This document shows, in pieces, positions 53,631 through 60,868 of a stretch of DNA of 64,000 nucleotides (position 1 is its first letter; every line of letters begins with the position of its first letter). The notes beneath the pieces are model-generated. The model worked only from the letters and a program-made list of their open reading frames with translations. It did no database searches and was not told where the DNA came from. The DNA comes from Achromobacter xylosoxidans A8 (GTDB lineage: Bacteria; Pseudomonadota; Gammaproteobacteria; Burkholderiales; Burkholderiaceae_B). The stretch is taken from contig NC_014640.1 in the NCBI RefSeq assembly GCF_000165835.1, forward strand, positions 2,108,001 to 2,172,000. Reading direction: 5' to 3'. The position numbers and the translations under genes were made by a program.

Positions 53631-54794
53631 TTAGGTTCGCAGCTCGCGGCTGCCGTTGGATTGCATGGCCGTGACCAGGCCGGCAAGCTCCATGGATTCC
53701 AGGAGGCGGGCGGCGCGGTTGTAGCCGATGCGCAGGTGGCGCTGAACAAGGGAGATGGAGGCGCGGCGATGTTTGCGCACCACCATGACGGCGTCGGTGT
53801 AGAGCGGGTCGATGGCATCGTCGGCGTGGTCGCCGTCGTCGTCGCCTTCGAGCTGCAACTGGCCGGCCGTCGGCGCGGCTTCGGTAGTTGCCGAATCCTG
53901 GATCTGTTTTTCGCCGCCCAGGGCGTAGACGAGCTCGGCCAGCAGCTTGGCGATCTCGCCGGCCATCAGCAGGAATTCCGCGTCGAAGACCTCGGCGTCG
54001 GTGTCTTCGGCCGGATGGTTCTCCTTCAGCGTGTCCAGCGGACGGATCTTGCGGATATCCAGGTCTTCGGTCAGCTCGAACGAAATGCGGTCGTTCCAGG
54101 TCATGGCCAGACGCGTGCACTGCTTGCCGGACTGGATATGGCGGCGCACGTCGTCGGCGTCGATCGAGTGCTTGACGTAGCGGATGGCGGCGCCGCTCTG
54201 GCCCGAGGCGCGCAGTTCGGCGTCTTGGTCGATGGTGAAGTTCGCCGGAGCCTCGTCTTCGGCAAGCCAGCCTGTCATAGCGGAGGCGGGCGACTGCGCG
54301 ACGTACAAGTTCTCGATCGGGAAGGGGGCGATCGATTTCGCCAGCATGCCGATGACCATGTCAGCTTTCGAAGGCGTGCTGGTGTCGATGATCAGCCAGC
54401 GCTCGATCGGGTCGATCCAGAGGCGAATATCGTCATACTGCGTCAGCGCCGTGGGCAGCTTCTCGTCGATGATCCGTTCGCGGATCTCCTTCATCTGCTT
54501 GCGGCCCACCTTGTAGCCTTGCTGCTGCTCAATTTCCAGGGCGCGCGCAGCCGCGGCTTGGCTGATCGCCTTGCCGGGCAGCAGCTTGGATTCGACGCGC
54601 AGCGTGAGCAGCAGCTTGCCGCTCACGGCGTGCGCCAGCTCAGCGCCCTCGCGCGGCGGCACCCATCCGAGCGTCTGGAGTTCCAGCTGGCCGCCGGGCA
54701 CGAAGGCATGGGCGGCCAGTTTGTCGTTCAGGTCGTCCAGGTTCCAGAAGGGCTGGGCCGATGTGAGTCGGTAAATCTTGGCGGTCTTGAACAT
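53631..54794 (-). CDS. rdgC: RdgC fused to a C-terminal FtsK gamma domain
   Basis: 387-residue protein. Residues 1 to about 297 match RdgC, a ring-forming DNA-binding protein that restrains RecA ([10 protein letters not shown] near 42-51, [62 protein letters not shown]). A linker with an acidic patch ([13 protein letters not shown]) leads to residues 329-387, which match the FtsK gamma winged helix: [44 protein letters not shown]359, R363 and E366 align with the FtsK residues reported to contact KOPS. The frame is continuous. RdgC alone is about 300 residues, so the extra about 90 are a true addition. Confidence 0.9.
   Translation of the reverse strand: MFKTAKIYRLTSAQPFWNLDDLNDKLAAHAFVPGGQLELQTLGWVPPREGAELAHAVSGKLLLTLRVESKLLPGKAISQAAAARALEIEQQQGYKVGRKQMKEIRERIIDEKLPTALTQYDDIRLWIDPIERWLIIDTSTPSKADMVIGMLAKSIAPFPIENLYVAQSPASAMTGWLAEDEAPANFTIDQDAELRASGQSGAAIRYVKHSIDADDVRRHIQSGKQCTRLAMTWNDRISFELTEDLDIRKIRPLDTLKENHPAEDTDAEVFDAEFLLMAGEIAKLLAELVYALGGEKQIQDSATTEAAPTAGQLQLEGDDDGDHADDAIDPLYTDAVMVVRKHRRASISLVQRHLRIGYNRAARLLESMELAGLVTAMQSNGSRELRT
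53634..53810 (-). other. FtsK gamma (KOPS-reading) domain of the RdgC fusion
   Basis: Codons 329-387 of the rdgC-like gene. In FtsK this domain reads the polar KOPS sequence and activates XerD at dif. Here there is no motor domain, only RdgC in front of it. Confidence 0.85.
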
Positions 54795-54808
54795 GGCGGC
54801 TTCCCCCC

Positions 54809-56047
54809 CTATTCCGGTGCGGCCATGCGGCGGCGGGTGGTGCCGGTGGGGCGATGCTGTTGCTGCTGAGCCTGTGCTTGCTGCTGGGCCTGCTGCTCAG
54901 CTTGCCGGACCATGGCAATGCGGCGCTCCCGGTAGATCTGGTGCAGGCGCGCGCGCTCGCCCAGGTCGTTGACGCCCTCGATCGAGTCGCTGGCCAGGTC
55001 CAAGACGTCGATCGACCTGGCGTTCTGGATCTGGTGCTCGACCTTGGCGGGATCCAGCCCCGGATCCTCTTCGGCGCCCGGCAGCTCACCTTGCTGACCC
55101 TCGGCTGGCGCCGCCTGAGAGGCAGAGGCGGCCGTTGCCGCGCCCTGCGCCGGGCTACCGACCTCGGTTTGCGCCTTCGCGGGAGAGGTGTCAGGGTTCG
55201 CGGCCGGTTCGCGCACTTCCAGGTCTGTCGTGTCGGCGGCAGCGGCAGCGGACTGACGCGGGGCGGGCTGTGCGGTGGCGCGCAAGTCGTCCACGTTGAC
55301 GCTGATCGTGCCGTCGGGGCCGGTGGTCGCTTCGATGATGTCCTGTGCTTCCTCGACCGATTGCAGGCCCATCAGCAGCTCAGGTGCGTACAGCTTGCCG
55401 AAAAAACTGGCCGTGCGGTAGCGCAGCATGACTTCTTCCATGGTCTGCCACTTGCTGCCGGACTTGGTGTACCAACCCTCCTTGACGGCCATTTCGATTG
55501 TTACCTTTGGGGATTCGAGGCGCTCGCCCGTTTCCTTCTCGACGGCCCACGCCACGCAAACCTTGTCCCGGATGGTGACGGTTCGGGTGCTTGTTTCGCG
55601 CTGGCCGTTGTTCCAGCTGGTGGTGGTGTAGGAAACCTCCTTGTCACCCAGGTCTTGGATGTCGAAGCGCAGCGGCGAGAATCGGCTGCATCCGTTGATG
55701 GCGGCGATGATCCACTGTGACGACCAGGACGGCCGACCCTCGACGATGTAAAGGTTCTGCATGACCATCAGCGGGTCGGCACCCATGCGCTGCGCCATGT
55801 TGAGCGCGACAACGGAGTTGGCCAGTGCGTTGGGGTTCTCGCGGGATTCTTTGACGTTGCCGTAGCGGTCCAGCTTCTCGATCGTTTGGCGGTAGGCGAC
55901 GGGCACCAGGGTGCTGCTCGACAGCAGGCGCGCGGCGCGCTGCATAAGTTCGAAGCCCTGGAGACTGCCGAAGCCGGGGGCGACGATGGGCATTTGCGAT
56001 TCAGGCGAGGCGGCCCGCAGGCCGTGGACGGTGGTGGTCTGGGACAT
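54809..56047 (-). CDS. recT: RecT-family single-strand annealing protein
   Basis: 412-residue phage recombinase. The RecT core covers about residues 20-260: [74 protein letters not shown] segments and VEEAQDIIE. It is followed by a long Ala/Gln/Pro-rich tail ending in a poly-Gln-like stretch. It would anneal strands resected by a partner exonuclease, and the neighbouring nuclease gene (four bases away) is the obvious partner. Confidence 0.85.
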   Translation of the reverse strand: MSQTTTVHGLRAASPESQMPIVAPGFGSLQGFELMQRAARLLSSSTLVPVAYRQTIEKLDRYGNVKESRENPNALANSVVALNMAQRMGADPLMVMQNLYIVEGRPSWSSQWIIAAINGCSRFSPLRFDIQDLGDKEVSYTTTSWNNGQRETSTRTVTIRDKVCVAWAVEKETGERLESPKVTIEMAVKEGWYTKSGSKWQTMEEVMLRYRTASFFGKLYAPELLMGLQSVEEAQDIIEATTGPDGTISVNVDDLRATAQPAPRQSAAAAADTTDLEVREPAANPDTSPAKAQTEVGSPAQGAATAASASQAAPAEGQQGELPGAEEDPGLDPAKVEHQIQNARSIDVLDLASDSIEGVNDLGERARLHQIYRERRIAMVRQAEQQAQQQAQAQQQQHRPTGTTRRRMAAPE

Positions 56048-56050
56048 GGT

Positions 56051-56851
56051 TCAACCCTTGAATTTGCAGGTGGGGTGGCGCGGGCAGTACTTGCCCGAAC
56101 AGAGGACGGACTTGGGATTGCCGTAGAAGCTGCCGCTGTGGACGAGGCGGGACGCGTGCTGCAGGAGGCCCGGGCTATCGTCGGTGCCCACGAGCGCGTC
56201 GCGCGCGCCGGAGATATCACCGGTACCGACGCGCTGCGCAGTTGCCGTCTTGCCGGTTTGCAGGCCGATGATCTGCGCCGGCGCGGTGATCTGTTCGCCG
56301 ATGGCGTGCTGGGCCAGGATCTCGTACACGCCCATCTGCGGGCCGTGCCCAGCGGTCGTGACCGTGCCGTCCGACCCGACGGCGCGGGCGCCGCTCTTGA
56401 GGTCAGCAATGCCCAGCTCGCCGCTGGCGGTGCGCCGGACGCGGTCCGTCGTACCCGTGAGCGCGATGCCCAGGTCCGAGATCTCCATGCGGTCGCAGGT
56501 CAGCTCCACCGCGACGTAATCCTGGTGCGGCGCAATCTGCGAGCAGTAGCGCGTGTGCAGCGCAAGGCCGATGCGCTCGGCATCGTTCGGGCTGGCGTCG
56601 TCCCAATCGACCTCCTCGTCGGTGCCATGGAGAGACTTCACGAACTCGCCGGCGGCGTCGTCGGCGGTGATGGGGCTGCCGTCCAGCTTGGCCTGGTCGA
56701 AAGCGGCCGTGCCGGCGTGGATGGCCGTGCCCAGGCGCGCGGCGCCAGATGACGGCATGCGCATGCCCAGCAGGTTCTTGGCTTCCCAGCGGGCAGGGCA
56801 GTCGAAGAGTTCGGCCAGGCTGGACGCACGGATCGGGATGATTCGTTGCAT
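56051..56851 (-). CDS. PD-(D/E)XK nuclease with four-cysteine cluster (Cas4/RecB-like)
   Basis: 266-residue exonuclease candidate. Motifs in order: Cys18 (ELFDCPARW), His45 in GTAIHAG, Asp136 (GTTDRVRR), Asp150 and Lys152 (IADLKSG), and QxxxY (Q172-Y176, PQMGVY). Three C-terminal cysteines, Cys251, Cys256 and Cys262, follow. One early and three late cysteines is the layout of Fe-S cluster nucleases such as Cas4 and AddB. It would resect DNA ends for RecT, four bases downstream. In lambda terms it replaces Exo. Confidence 0.8.
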   Translation of the reverse strand: MQRIIPIRASSLAELFDCPARWEAKNLLGMRMPSSGAARLGTAIHAGTAAFDQAKLDGSPITADDAAGEFVKSLHGTDEEVDWDDASPNDAERIGLALHTRYCSQIAPHQDYVAVELTCDRMEISDLGIALTGTTDRVRRTASGELGIADLKSGARAVGSDGTVTTAGHGPQMGVYEILAQHAIGEQITAPAQIIGLQTGKTATAQRVGTGDISGARDALVGTDDSPGLLQHASRLVHSGSFYGNPKSVLCSGKYCPRHPTCKFKG

Positions 56852-56868
56852 GGTGGGGACTCCGGGGA

Positions 56869-57090
56869 TCAGTTGGGGGCGTGCGCCGCGGAGGCGGCGT
56901 TCGCGGGATAGGAGGTGGCGGCGAGCGCCTGCGACGTGGGGCTTGCGTCGAGGGACGGTCCCAGCACGCCGGTAACGAACGCGAGGAACACCGTTCCGCC
57001 GACGAGGGCGGCGCCATAGGCGGCCAGGTCCAGGTCGCGGCCGGTGCGGCGCGCGCGGCGCCAGAGGGCGAGGAGGCGGCGAGTGCTCAT
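56869..57090 (-). CDS. Small prophage membrane protein
   Basis: 73 residues with a basic N-terminus (LWRRARRTGRD), one membrane helix (YGAALVGGTVFLAFVTGVLG) and a Ser/Ala-rich tail. No family recognised. It overlaps the DUF3846 gene by four bases. Confidence 0.55.
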   Translation of the reverse strand: MSTRRLLALWRRARRTGRDLDLAAYGAALVGGTVFLAFVTGVLGPSLDASPTSQALAATSYPANAASAAHAPN

Positions 57091-57371
57091 GCTTCCCTCG
57101 CGTAGTCGGAGTCCGGCACGATCACGACGTCTCCGCGGATCTGGTGGGGAACGCCACGGGCATCCTGGTACAGGCGTGTGGCCGCCGGGTTGACGGGCAG
57201 GTTTTTCAGGATCCCTTCGTCATCGACCAGCATCACGTGCACGCGGTCGGCGAGGCTGACGGTATCCAGCGCATCGGCGCCGATCATCTGGCGGACGTCC
57301 TGCAGGGCGTGCGGCCCGTGCAGTTCGGTTTCGGCGCCGTCGGCGCGGATCAGCTTGCGGATGGCCTTCAT
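57087..57371 (-). CDS. DUF3846-like phage protein
   Basis: 94-residue protein. The pattern MLVDDEGILKNLPVNPAATRLY followed by IRGDVVIVPDSD matches the DUF3846 family, common in phages and mobile elements, with no known activity. Overlaps both neighbours by four bases. Confidence 0.65.
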   Translation of the reverse strand: MKAIRKLIRADGAETELHGPHALQDVRQMIGADALDTVSLADRVHVMLVDDEGILKNLPVNPAATRLYQDARGVPHQIRGDVVIVPDSDYAREA

Positions 57372-57724
57372 GCCCGGCTCCCTTGCTCGGCGTCGAGGGC
57401 GGCCTGGGCGATCTGCGCCAGTTCGGAATCGCGATCCAGGTAACCGGTCGCGCCGCCGGCGACCTGCGCCAGCGCCGTGCGAAGCCGGGCGTTGGCCAGG
57501 CGCAGCTGGTGGTTCTTCGCCTGCAGCAGAGCCTCGCCGACCATCTTGGGCTGGTCGTGCTCGGAGGCGACGAACGGGCGGCCCTGCAGCGCCGCTTCGG
57601 CGCGGCTGGCGATCCAGCGCAGGCGCCGCGTCTGCGACGAGCTGGCGCGTGCCGTGCGCATGATGTGGTCGAGCGCGTCCTGGTGGACATCGGTCGTCCG
57701 TGGAAGTTGCTGGGGTGCGTTCAT
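57368..57724 (-). CDS. Hypothetical prophage protein
   Basis: 118 residues, helical and Ala/Arg/Gln-rich, no recognised domain. ATG at 57724 is used as it overlaps the preceding stop; a longer frame upstream crosses other genes. Confidence 0.55.
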   Translation of the reverse strand: MNAPQQLPRTTDVHQDALDHIMRTARASSSQTRRLRWIASRAEAALQGRPFVASEHDQPKMVGEALLQAKNHQLRLANARLRTALAQVAGGATGYLDRDSELAQIAQAALDAEQGSRA

Positions 57725-57930
57725 AGCGGGCGGTTCTCCGTGGTGGGGGCTCCAGCGCGGATCTGCCGGCTGGGCATGCAGTCGAAAGTGACGCGGGTGG
57801 TGGGCGGGAAGACGGCGAGGACGTCGAGGCATTCGGCCTGCGTGGCGAAGCGCTCGATCACCATGACGGGCGGACGGTCGTGGCCAGCGGGCAGCAAGGC
57901 CAGCAGCACCCAGAGCGTGGCGGCGGTCAT
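57721..57930 (-). CDS. Small hypothetical prophage protein with signal-like N-terminus
   Basis: 69 residues starting MTAATLWVLLALLPAG, a short hydrophobic segment that could be a signal peptide or anchor, with two later Cys residues. ATGA overlap with the zinc-finger gene and four-base overlap with the next gene. Confidence 0.5.
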   Translation of the reverse strand: MTAATLWVLLALLPAGHDRPPVMVIERFATQAECLDVLAVFPPTTRVTFDCMPSRQIRAGAPTTENRPL

Positions 57931-58427
57931 GCGCGGCTCCCGAGGGCCATCCGGCATACCTGGCCGGCGCGCTCGGCCTGGTCCTGGCCGAACATGCCGA
58001 AATGGCAGATGGACGGCGCGATTCCGAGGGCCTTCGCCAGCCAGGCGTAGGAGGCATTGCGGTCGTTGCCGAAGCGTTCGCGCGTCAGGCGCTGGAAGAC
58101 GGCCTTGGCGTTCTTGCGAGCCGCGATGGTTTCCCGGCCGGCCATGATGCCCAGCGGCAGGTCCGTGTCAGGGTGCAGCCCGACGTAGGCCTGGCATTGC
58201 GCGCAGCGGTAGACATAGGGCCAATCTCCGAAGGAGTGGCCGTTGTAGATTTCGCGGTTGTTGGTCAGCTTGACCGGCCCGTTGCAGCAATGGCAGGTCT
58301 CGGGCGGTTCGATGCGATCGCGCACGCGCGCCAGGGCGCGCCGCGACACATGGGGGAGAGGGGCGGGCGCCTGCAGCTTGGTCTTGCTCTTGCTGCGCGG
58401 GTCCACGCCGAGGACGGTGATCGTCAT
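57927..58427 (-). CDS. DUF3268-like zinc-finger phage protein
   Basis: 166 residues. CHCCNGPVKLTNNREIY and YRCAQCQAYVGLHPDTDLPLG give two CxxC knuckles 27 residues apart, typical of the DUF3268 zinc-finger family found in phages. A later CHFGMFGQDQAERA region may be helical. Its ATG overlaps the stop of the 35-codon gene upstream. Confidence 0.7.
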   Translation of the reverse strand: MTITVLGVDPRSKSKTKLQAPAPLPHVSRRALARVRDRIEPPETCHCCNGPVKLTNNREIYNGHSFGDWPYVYRCAQCQAYVGLHPDTDLPLGIMAGRETIAARKNAKAVFQRLTRERFGNDRNASYAWLAKALGIAPSICHFGMFGQDQAERAGQVCRMALGSRA

Positions 58428-58531
58428 GCTTGTGCGCTCCAGGGGTCGGTGCGGCGGCGATATGCGGCATAGATGTCGAGGCCGCGCGCCATCGCGTAAG
58501 CGATGGGGAGAAGGAGTAGGGCGACCATCAT
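58424..58531 (-). CDS. Very small membrane protein (35 aa)
   Basis: Frame beginning MMVALLLLPIAYAMARG and ending in a polar, Arg-rich tail. GGAGGG lies at ideal distance and the gene overlaps both neighbours (ATGA), which makes a real gene likely in spite of the length. One membrane helix. Confidence 0.55.
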   Translation of the reverse strand: MMVALLLLPIAYAMARGLDIYAAYRRRTDPWSAQA

Positions 58532-58611
58532 TTGCGCGCCCTCCGGCGAGCCGCGATGAGATCGCGGATTTCGAAGTACAGGGCCAGGGCGCCGACGATC
58601 AGGAAGCCCAT
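58528..58611 (-). CDS. Very small membrane protein (27 aa)
   Basis: Frame starting MGFLIVGALALYFEIRDL with a basic end. GGAGAGG precedes the ATG, which overlaps the previous stop by one base. Together with the 35-codon gene it forms a pair of minute membrane peptides in the early operon. Confidence 0.5.
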   Translation of the reverse strand: MGFLIVGALALYFEIRDLIAARRRARK

Positions 58612-58997
58612 CAGAGGGCCTCTCCGGCGTCGGGTGTGGCGCGCTCCATCAACATGCGGGCGCGCTGCAGGAGCTGGGCGCGCAGCTCGGCGACGCCGGC
58701 GACGCCGGGGGCGCCGGCGCGCTGGTCAAAGGGCCACTTGCTCAGCGCGGAGAGGGCGACGCCGGCAGCCGCCTTGGGCGCCAGATCGCACTGCAGCGTT
58801 TCAAGCCACCAATCCAGGGGCTGGCCGAGAACACGGAAAGCTCGGCCGGCGAAGAGCTCGAATAGGGCGCTGAGGATCTGCTCGTCGGAGATCCGGGACG
58901 CCCGCACGCTGCCCTCGCGCGGGAAGCGGCCGTGGTCCGCGGTGCGGCTGGGGTCGTCAGGACGAGCGGCGTCTGACGGGGCGATGTGGGGTTGCAT
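58611..58997 (-). CDS. Hypothetical protein, first gene of the leftward early operon
   Basis: 128 residues, no family recognised. The middle (ILSALFELFAGRAFRVLGQPLDWWLETLQ) looks like a packed helical domain. ATG 58997 is chosen over TTG 59009 because GGAG sits five bases before it. It lies directly downstream of the operator cluster and promoter at 59013-59071, in the position of the first delayed-early genes of lambdoid phages. Confidence 0.6.
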   Translation of the reverse strand: MQPHIAPSDAARPDDPSRTADHGRFPREGSVRASRISDEQILSALFELFAGRAFRVLGQPLDWWLETLQCDLAPKAAAGVALSALSKWPFDQRAGAPGVAGVAELRAQLLQRARMLMERATPDAGEAL

Positions 58998-59012
58998 GGC
59001 AATCTCCAATTT

Positions 59013-59025
59013 TGCGTGATACGCA
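59013..59025. promoter_or_regulatory. Repressor operator OL site 1
   Basis: TGCGTGATACGCA, an exact palindromic pair of TGCGT half-sites around three bases. Lies 16 bases before the first gene of the leftward operon. Confidence 0.7.
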
Positions 59026-59035
59026 TATATTGAAG

Positions 59036-59048
59036 TGCATAATACGCA
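59036..59048. promoter_or_regulatory. Repressor operator OL site 2, over the -10 box
   Basis: TGCATAATACGCA, one mismatch from the consensus, starting exactly 23 bases after site 1. On the minus strand it contains the -10 box TATTAT. Confidence 0.68.
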
Positions 59049-59066
59049 AATTTAAAAATGCGTCAA
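59039..59066 (-). promoter_or_regulatory. Leftward early promoter (pL)
   Basis: Minus-strand -35 TTGACG (59061-59066) and -10 TATTAT (59039-59044) with a 16-base spacer. Both elements are inside operator sites, so repressor binding would block RNA polymerase directly. Drives 58997 down to 49275. Confidence 0.75.
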
Positions 59067-59071
59067 GCGCA
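59059..59071. promoter_or_regulatory. Repressor operator OL site 3, over the -35 box
   Basis: TGCGTCAAGCGCA, one mismatch from the consensus, starting exactly 23 bases after site 2. On the minus strand it contains the -35 box TTGACG. It is flanked by A and T runs, so it also reads as a hairpin. Confidence 0.68.
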
Positions 59072-59145
59072 TTTTTGTGCCAGATGCAAATTAGGCCGCC
59101 TTTCTGGGGCGGCCTAATTGGGCTGAGCTGCGGGAGGGTGGGGGA

Positions 59146-59535
59146 CTACCTATCCTCGATGGATATGGACCGGGGGCCAGAAGGTGGGTATGTGCAGATT
59201 GCCCGCTGGGGCAGGAGGTTGCCGAAGCCGTTTTTGGCTTCGAAATCCAGACGAACGACTACAGTGCCGTCGCTCCTAGTTAGGGCAGCTCCGCCGAGCG
59301 TGCTGAAGCTCACGGACGAGGGGAACTTGGCGCCTTGGCGGGTGCTCGCCTGGCAGTCTGCCATGGCGTCATTTTCCGAGAGCGCGGCCCGCGGGCCTGC
59401 AGGCGTCGTGGGCGTCTTGCTGTTTTTGGTGATCATTGTCGCGATCACGGCGGCGACTACAGCCACCGCCAGCCCCGCGATGAACTTGCGCTGCGCTTGT
59501 TTCCGGCGGTCGGCCAAACTCGTCGGTGCTTTCAT
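59146..59535 (-). CDS. Membrane-anchored hypothetical protein beside the repressor gene
   Basis: 129 residues: a short basic start (MKAPTSLADRRKQAQRKF), one membrane helix (IAGLAVAVVAAVIATMI), then an outside domain with two Cys (MADCQAST, RAICTYPP) that may form a disulphide. Same strand as the repressor, 30 bases behind it, so expected to be made in the lysogen. The Cys pair suggests a periplasmic domain. Function unknown; genes in this place often affect superinfection. Confidence 0.65.
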   Translation of the reverse strand: MKAPTSLADRRKQAQRKFIAGLAVAVVAAVIATMITKNSKTPTTPAGPRAALSENDAMADCQASTRQGAKFPSSVSFSTLGGAALTRSDGTVVVRLDFEAKNGFGNLLPQRAICTYPPSGPRSISIEDR

Positions 59536-59565
59536 GTCTCCTCGCGTATTGAAGCGGCGGCCAGG

Positions 59566-60219
59566 TCAGCGCCGCTTTCGATAGCGGCGGTGTTCCACCA
59601 TGGTGCCAATGATCTGGACCTGAGTGTAGTCGGACCGCACGGACGGGTAGTCCGGGTTCAGCGGCACCAGCTCAAAGACCACGACGCCTTTCTCATTGAC
59701 GCCGCGAGGCCGGTACTTCTTGAAGGTCGCCTCGTGGTCGCCGTTCTTGGCGACAACGAAATCGCCGGGCAGCGGCTCGACCGATGGGTCAATGACGACG
59801 AGGTCCCCTTCGTTGAAGGACTCCTCGCTCTGCGGGCTGTACATCGACAGCCCCTTGATGCGGAGGGCAAAGGCCGAGCGCGATAGGTCTAGATCGGTCA
59901 GCAACCAATCATCAGGGTTTGTATAGGGGACAACGGACTCCGTTAGGGCGCCGGCCTGGACGTAGCTCAGTACCGGAATGCGGCGACTGCCCAAGGCGGT
60001 CAGCTCCACATTGGACTCTTTCTCAACGCCCAGGAACAGCTCGCCGACCGGGCAGCCGAGCGCCGCCGCAATCTTGGCAAGAATTTCGTCGCTATAGCCT
60101 TGCTTCCCGCGCTCGAGTCGAGACACGTTCCCGACATCGCTGCCGATTCGGTTTGCAAGATCCAAGATCGTCCAGCCCAACGCTTTGCGTCGCTGGCGAA
60201 TGTTATCCCCGAGGCTCAT
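59566..60219 (-). CDS. CI-type repressor, HTH plus S24 self-cleaving peptidase
   Basis: 217-residue lysogeny repressor. The XRE helix-turn-helix occupies residues 4-60 (WTILDLANRIGSDVGNVSRLERG). The C-terminal S24/LexA domain has the Ala89-Gly90 cleavage site in YVQAGALTE, catalytic Ser125 in IKGLSMYSP and Lys167/168 in EATFKKY. RecA-stimulated self-cleavage and SOS induction are therefore expected. ATG 60219 is the start typical for the family; an upstream extension reads the operator region. It should bind the TGCGTnnnACGCA sites on both sides. Confidence 0.9.
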   Translation of the reverse strand: MSLGDNIRQRRKALGWTILDLANRIGSDVGNVSRLERGKQGYSDEILAKIAAALGCPVGELFLGVEKESNVELTALGSRRIPVLSYVQAGALTESVVPYTNPDDWLLTDLDLSRSAFALRIKGLSMYSPQSEESFNEGDLVVIDPSVEPLPGDFVVAKNGDHEATFKKYRPRGVNEKGVVVFELVPLNPDYPSVRSDYTQVQIIGTMVEHRRYRKRR

Positions 60220-60241
60220 GGCGAGATTGTCCGCGCGCGAC

Positions 60242-60254
60242 TGCGTGTGACGCA
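60242..60254. promoter_or_regulatory. Repressor operator OR site (repressor-proximal)
   Basis: TGCGTGTGACGCA, exact consensus. It lies 22 bases before the repressor ATG, so it may also affect repressor transcription. Confidence 0.68.
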
Positions 60255-60261
60255 AAGCGCA

Positions 60262-60290
60262 TTGCGCATATTTGGCATCGGGATTAATAT
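60262..60290 (+). promoter_or_regulatory. Rightward early promoter (pR)
   Basis: Plus-strand TTGCGC (60262-60267) and TAATAT (60285-60290) with a 17-base spacer, between the two OR sites. Weak -35 but good spacing and position for the cro-like gene at 60324. Confidence 0.5.
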
Positions 60291-60302
60291 GCGTCACACG
60301 CA
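60290..60302. promoter_or_regulatory. Repressor operator OR site (cro-proximal)
   Basis: TGCGTCACACGCA, exact consensus, starting 48 bases after the other OR site. It overlaps the end of the proposed -10 box of pR. A degenerate middle site around 60263-60277 is possible. Confidence 0.68.
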
Positions 60303-60323
60303 TAATTTTAAGAGCGACCTTCT

Positions 60324-60617
60324 ATGACCACTCCTTTGCGCCGGGCGCGAGAGCAGCGCCAGCTCACCATCCAACAACTGGCCACGGCCGCGGAAATGGA
60401 CCCCGGGAACCTCAGCCGCATCGAGCGCGGAATTCAGGTCCCCTCGAAGGGCCTGGCCGAAAAGCTGGCGCGGGTGTTGGAGGGCACGGTCAGCGAGATC
60501 GAGATCATCTACCCGGAGCGATTCCCGGTTCAGCCGTCCCCCGTCTGCGGGGGCGGCGCGGCGCCGCCCGCTGAGGCGGGCCAGGGCGCACGTGTTGCTG
60601 ACGGGACCCACGGCTAA
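60324..60617 (+). CDS. Cro-like HTH regulator
   Basis: 97-residue XRE-family protein: LTIQQLATAAEMDPGNLSRIERGIQVPS is the helix-turn-helix. It has no peptidase domain; the C-terminal 35 residues are Gly/Ala/Pro-rich. Divergent from the repressor across the OR sites, which is the place of Cro. The 3' end overlaps by four bases a gene on the other strand. Confidence 0.8.
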   Translation: MTTPLRRAREQRQLTIQQLATAAEMDPGNLSRIERGIQVPSKGLAEKLARVLEGTVSEIEIIYPERFPVQPSPVCGGGAAPPAEAGQGARVADGTHG

Positions 60618-60808
60618 TGCAGGCTTACCGACGCCGCCGGCGGAGGTTCCCCGTCCGCGCGGTCGTCCGTCTCCATGCACAGCCGGTCGAACACGGCGCG
60701 CACGGTGGCTTGGTCTGCCTCGCCGAAGACGTTGTCAGCGATCTCCTTTGCCAATTTCAGCAGCGCAAACGTCGCCTGCGCCGCTTCATCTTTTCCCCGC
60801 CAATCCAT
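60614..60808 (-). CDS. Small prophage protein, convergent with cro
   Basis: 64 residues (MDWRGKDEAAQATFALLKLAK at the start), acidic C-terminal half, no family recognised. AGGA lies just before the ATG at 60808. It runs opposite to its neighbours; its transcript would come from the right and continue towards the cro and repressor region. Confidence 0.5.
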   Translation of the reverse strand: MDWRGKDEAAQATFALLKLAKEIADNVFGEADQATVRAVFDRLCMETDDRADGEPPPAASVSLH

Positions 60809-60868
60809 TTCCTTTCCCCCGGCTTCTGTTGCTGTGGCGGAAATGTAACTGCCCGGAGTACCTGACGC

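Noticed and set aside
49275..58997. Defence island or CRISPR-type system among the leftward genes
   Set aside because: No repeat array and no Cas1/Cas2; the Cas4-like nuclease stands next to RecT in a phage early operon and is better explained as its exonuclease.
59054..59076. Hairpin with A and T runs taken as a terminator
   Set aside because: It coincides with operator site 3 and the -35 box of pL and keeps the 23-bp operator spacing, so the operator reading is preferred.
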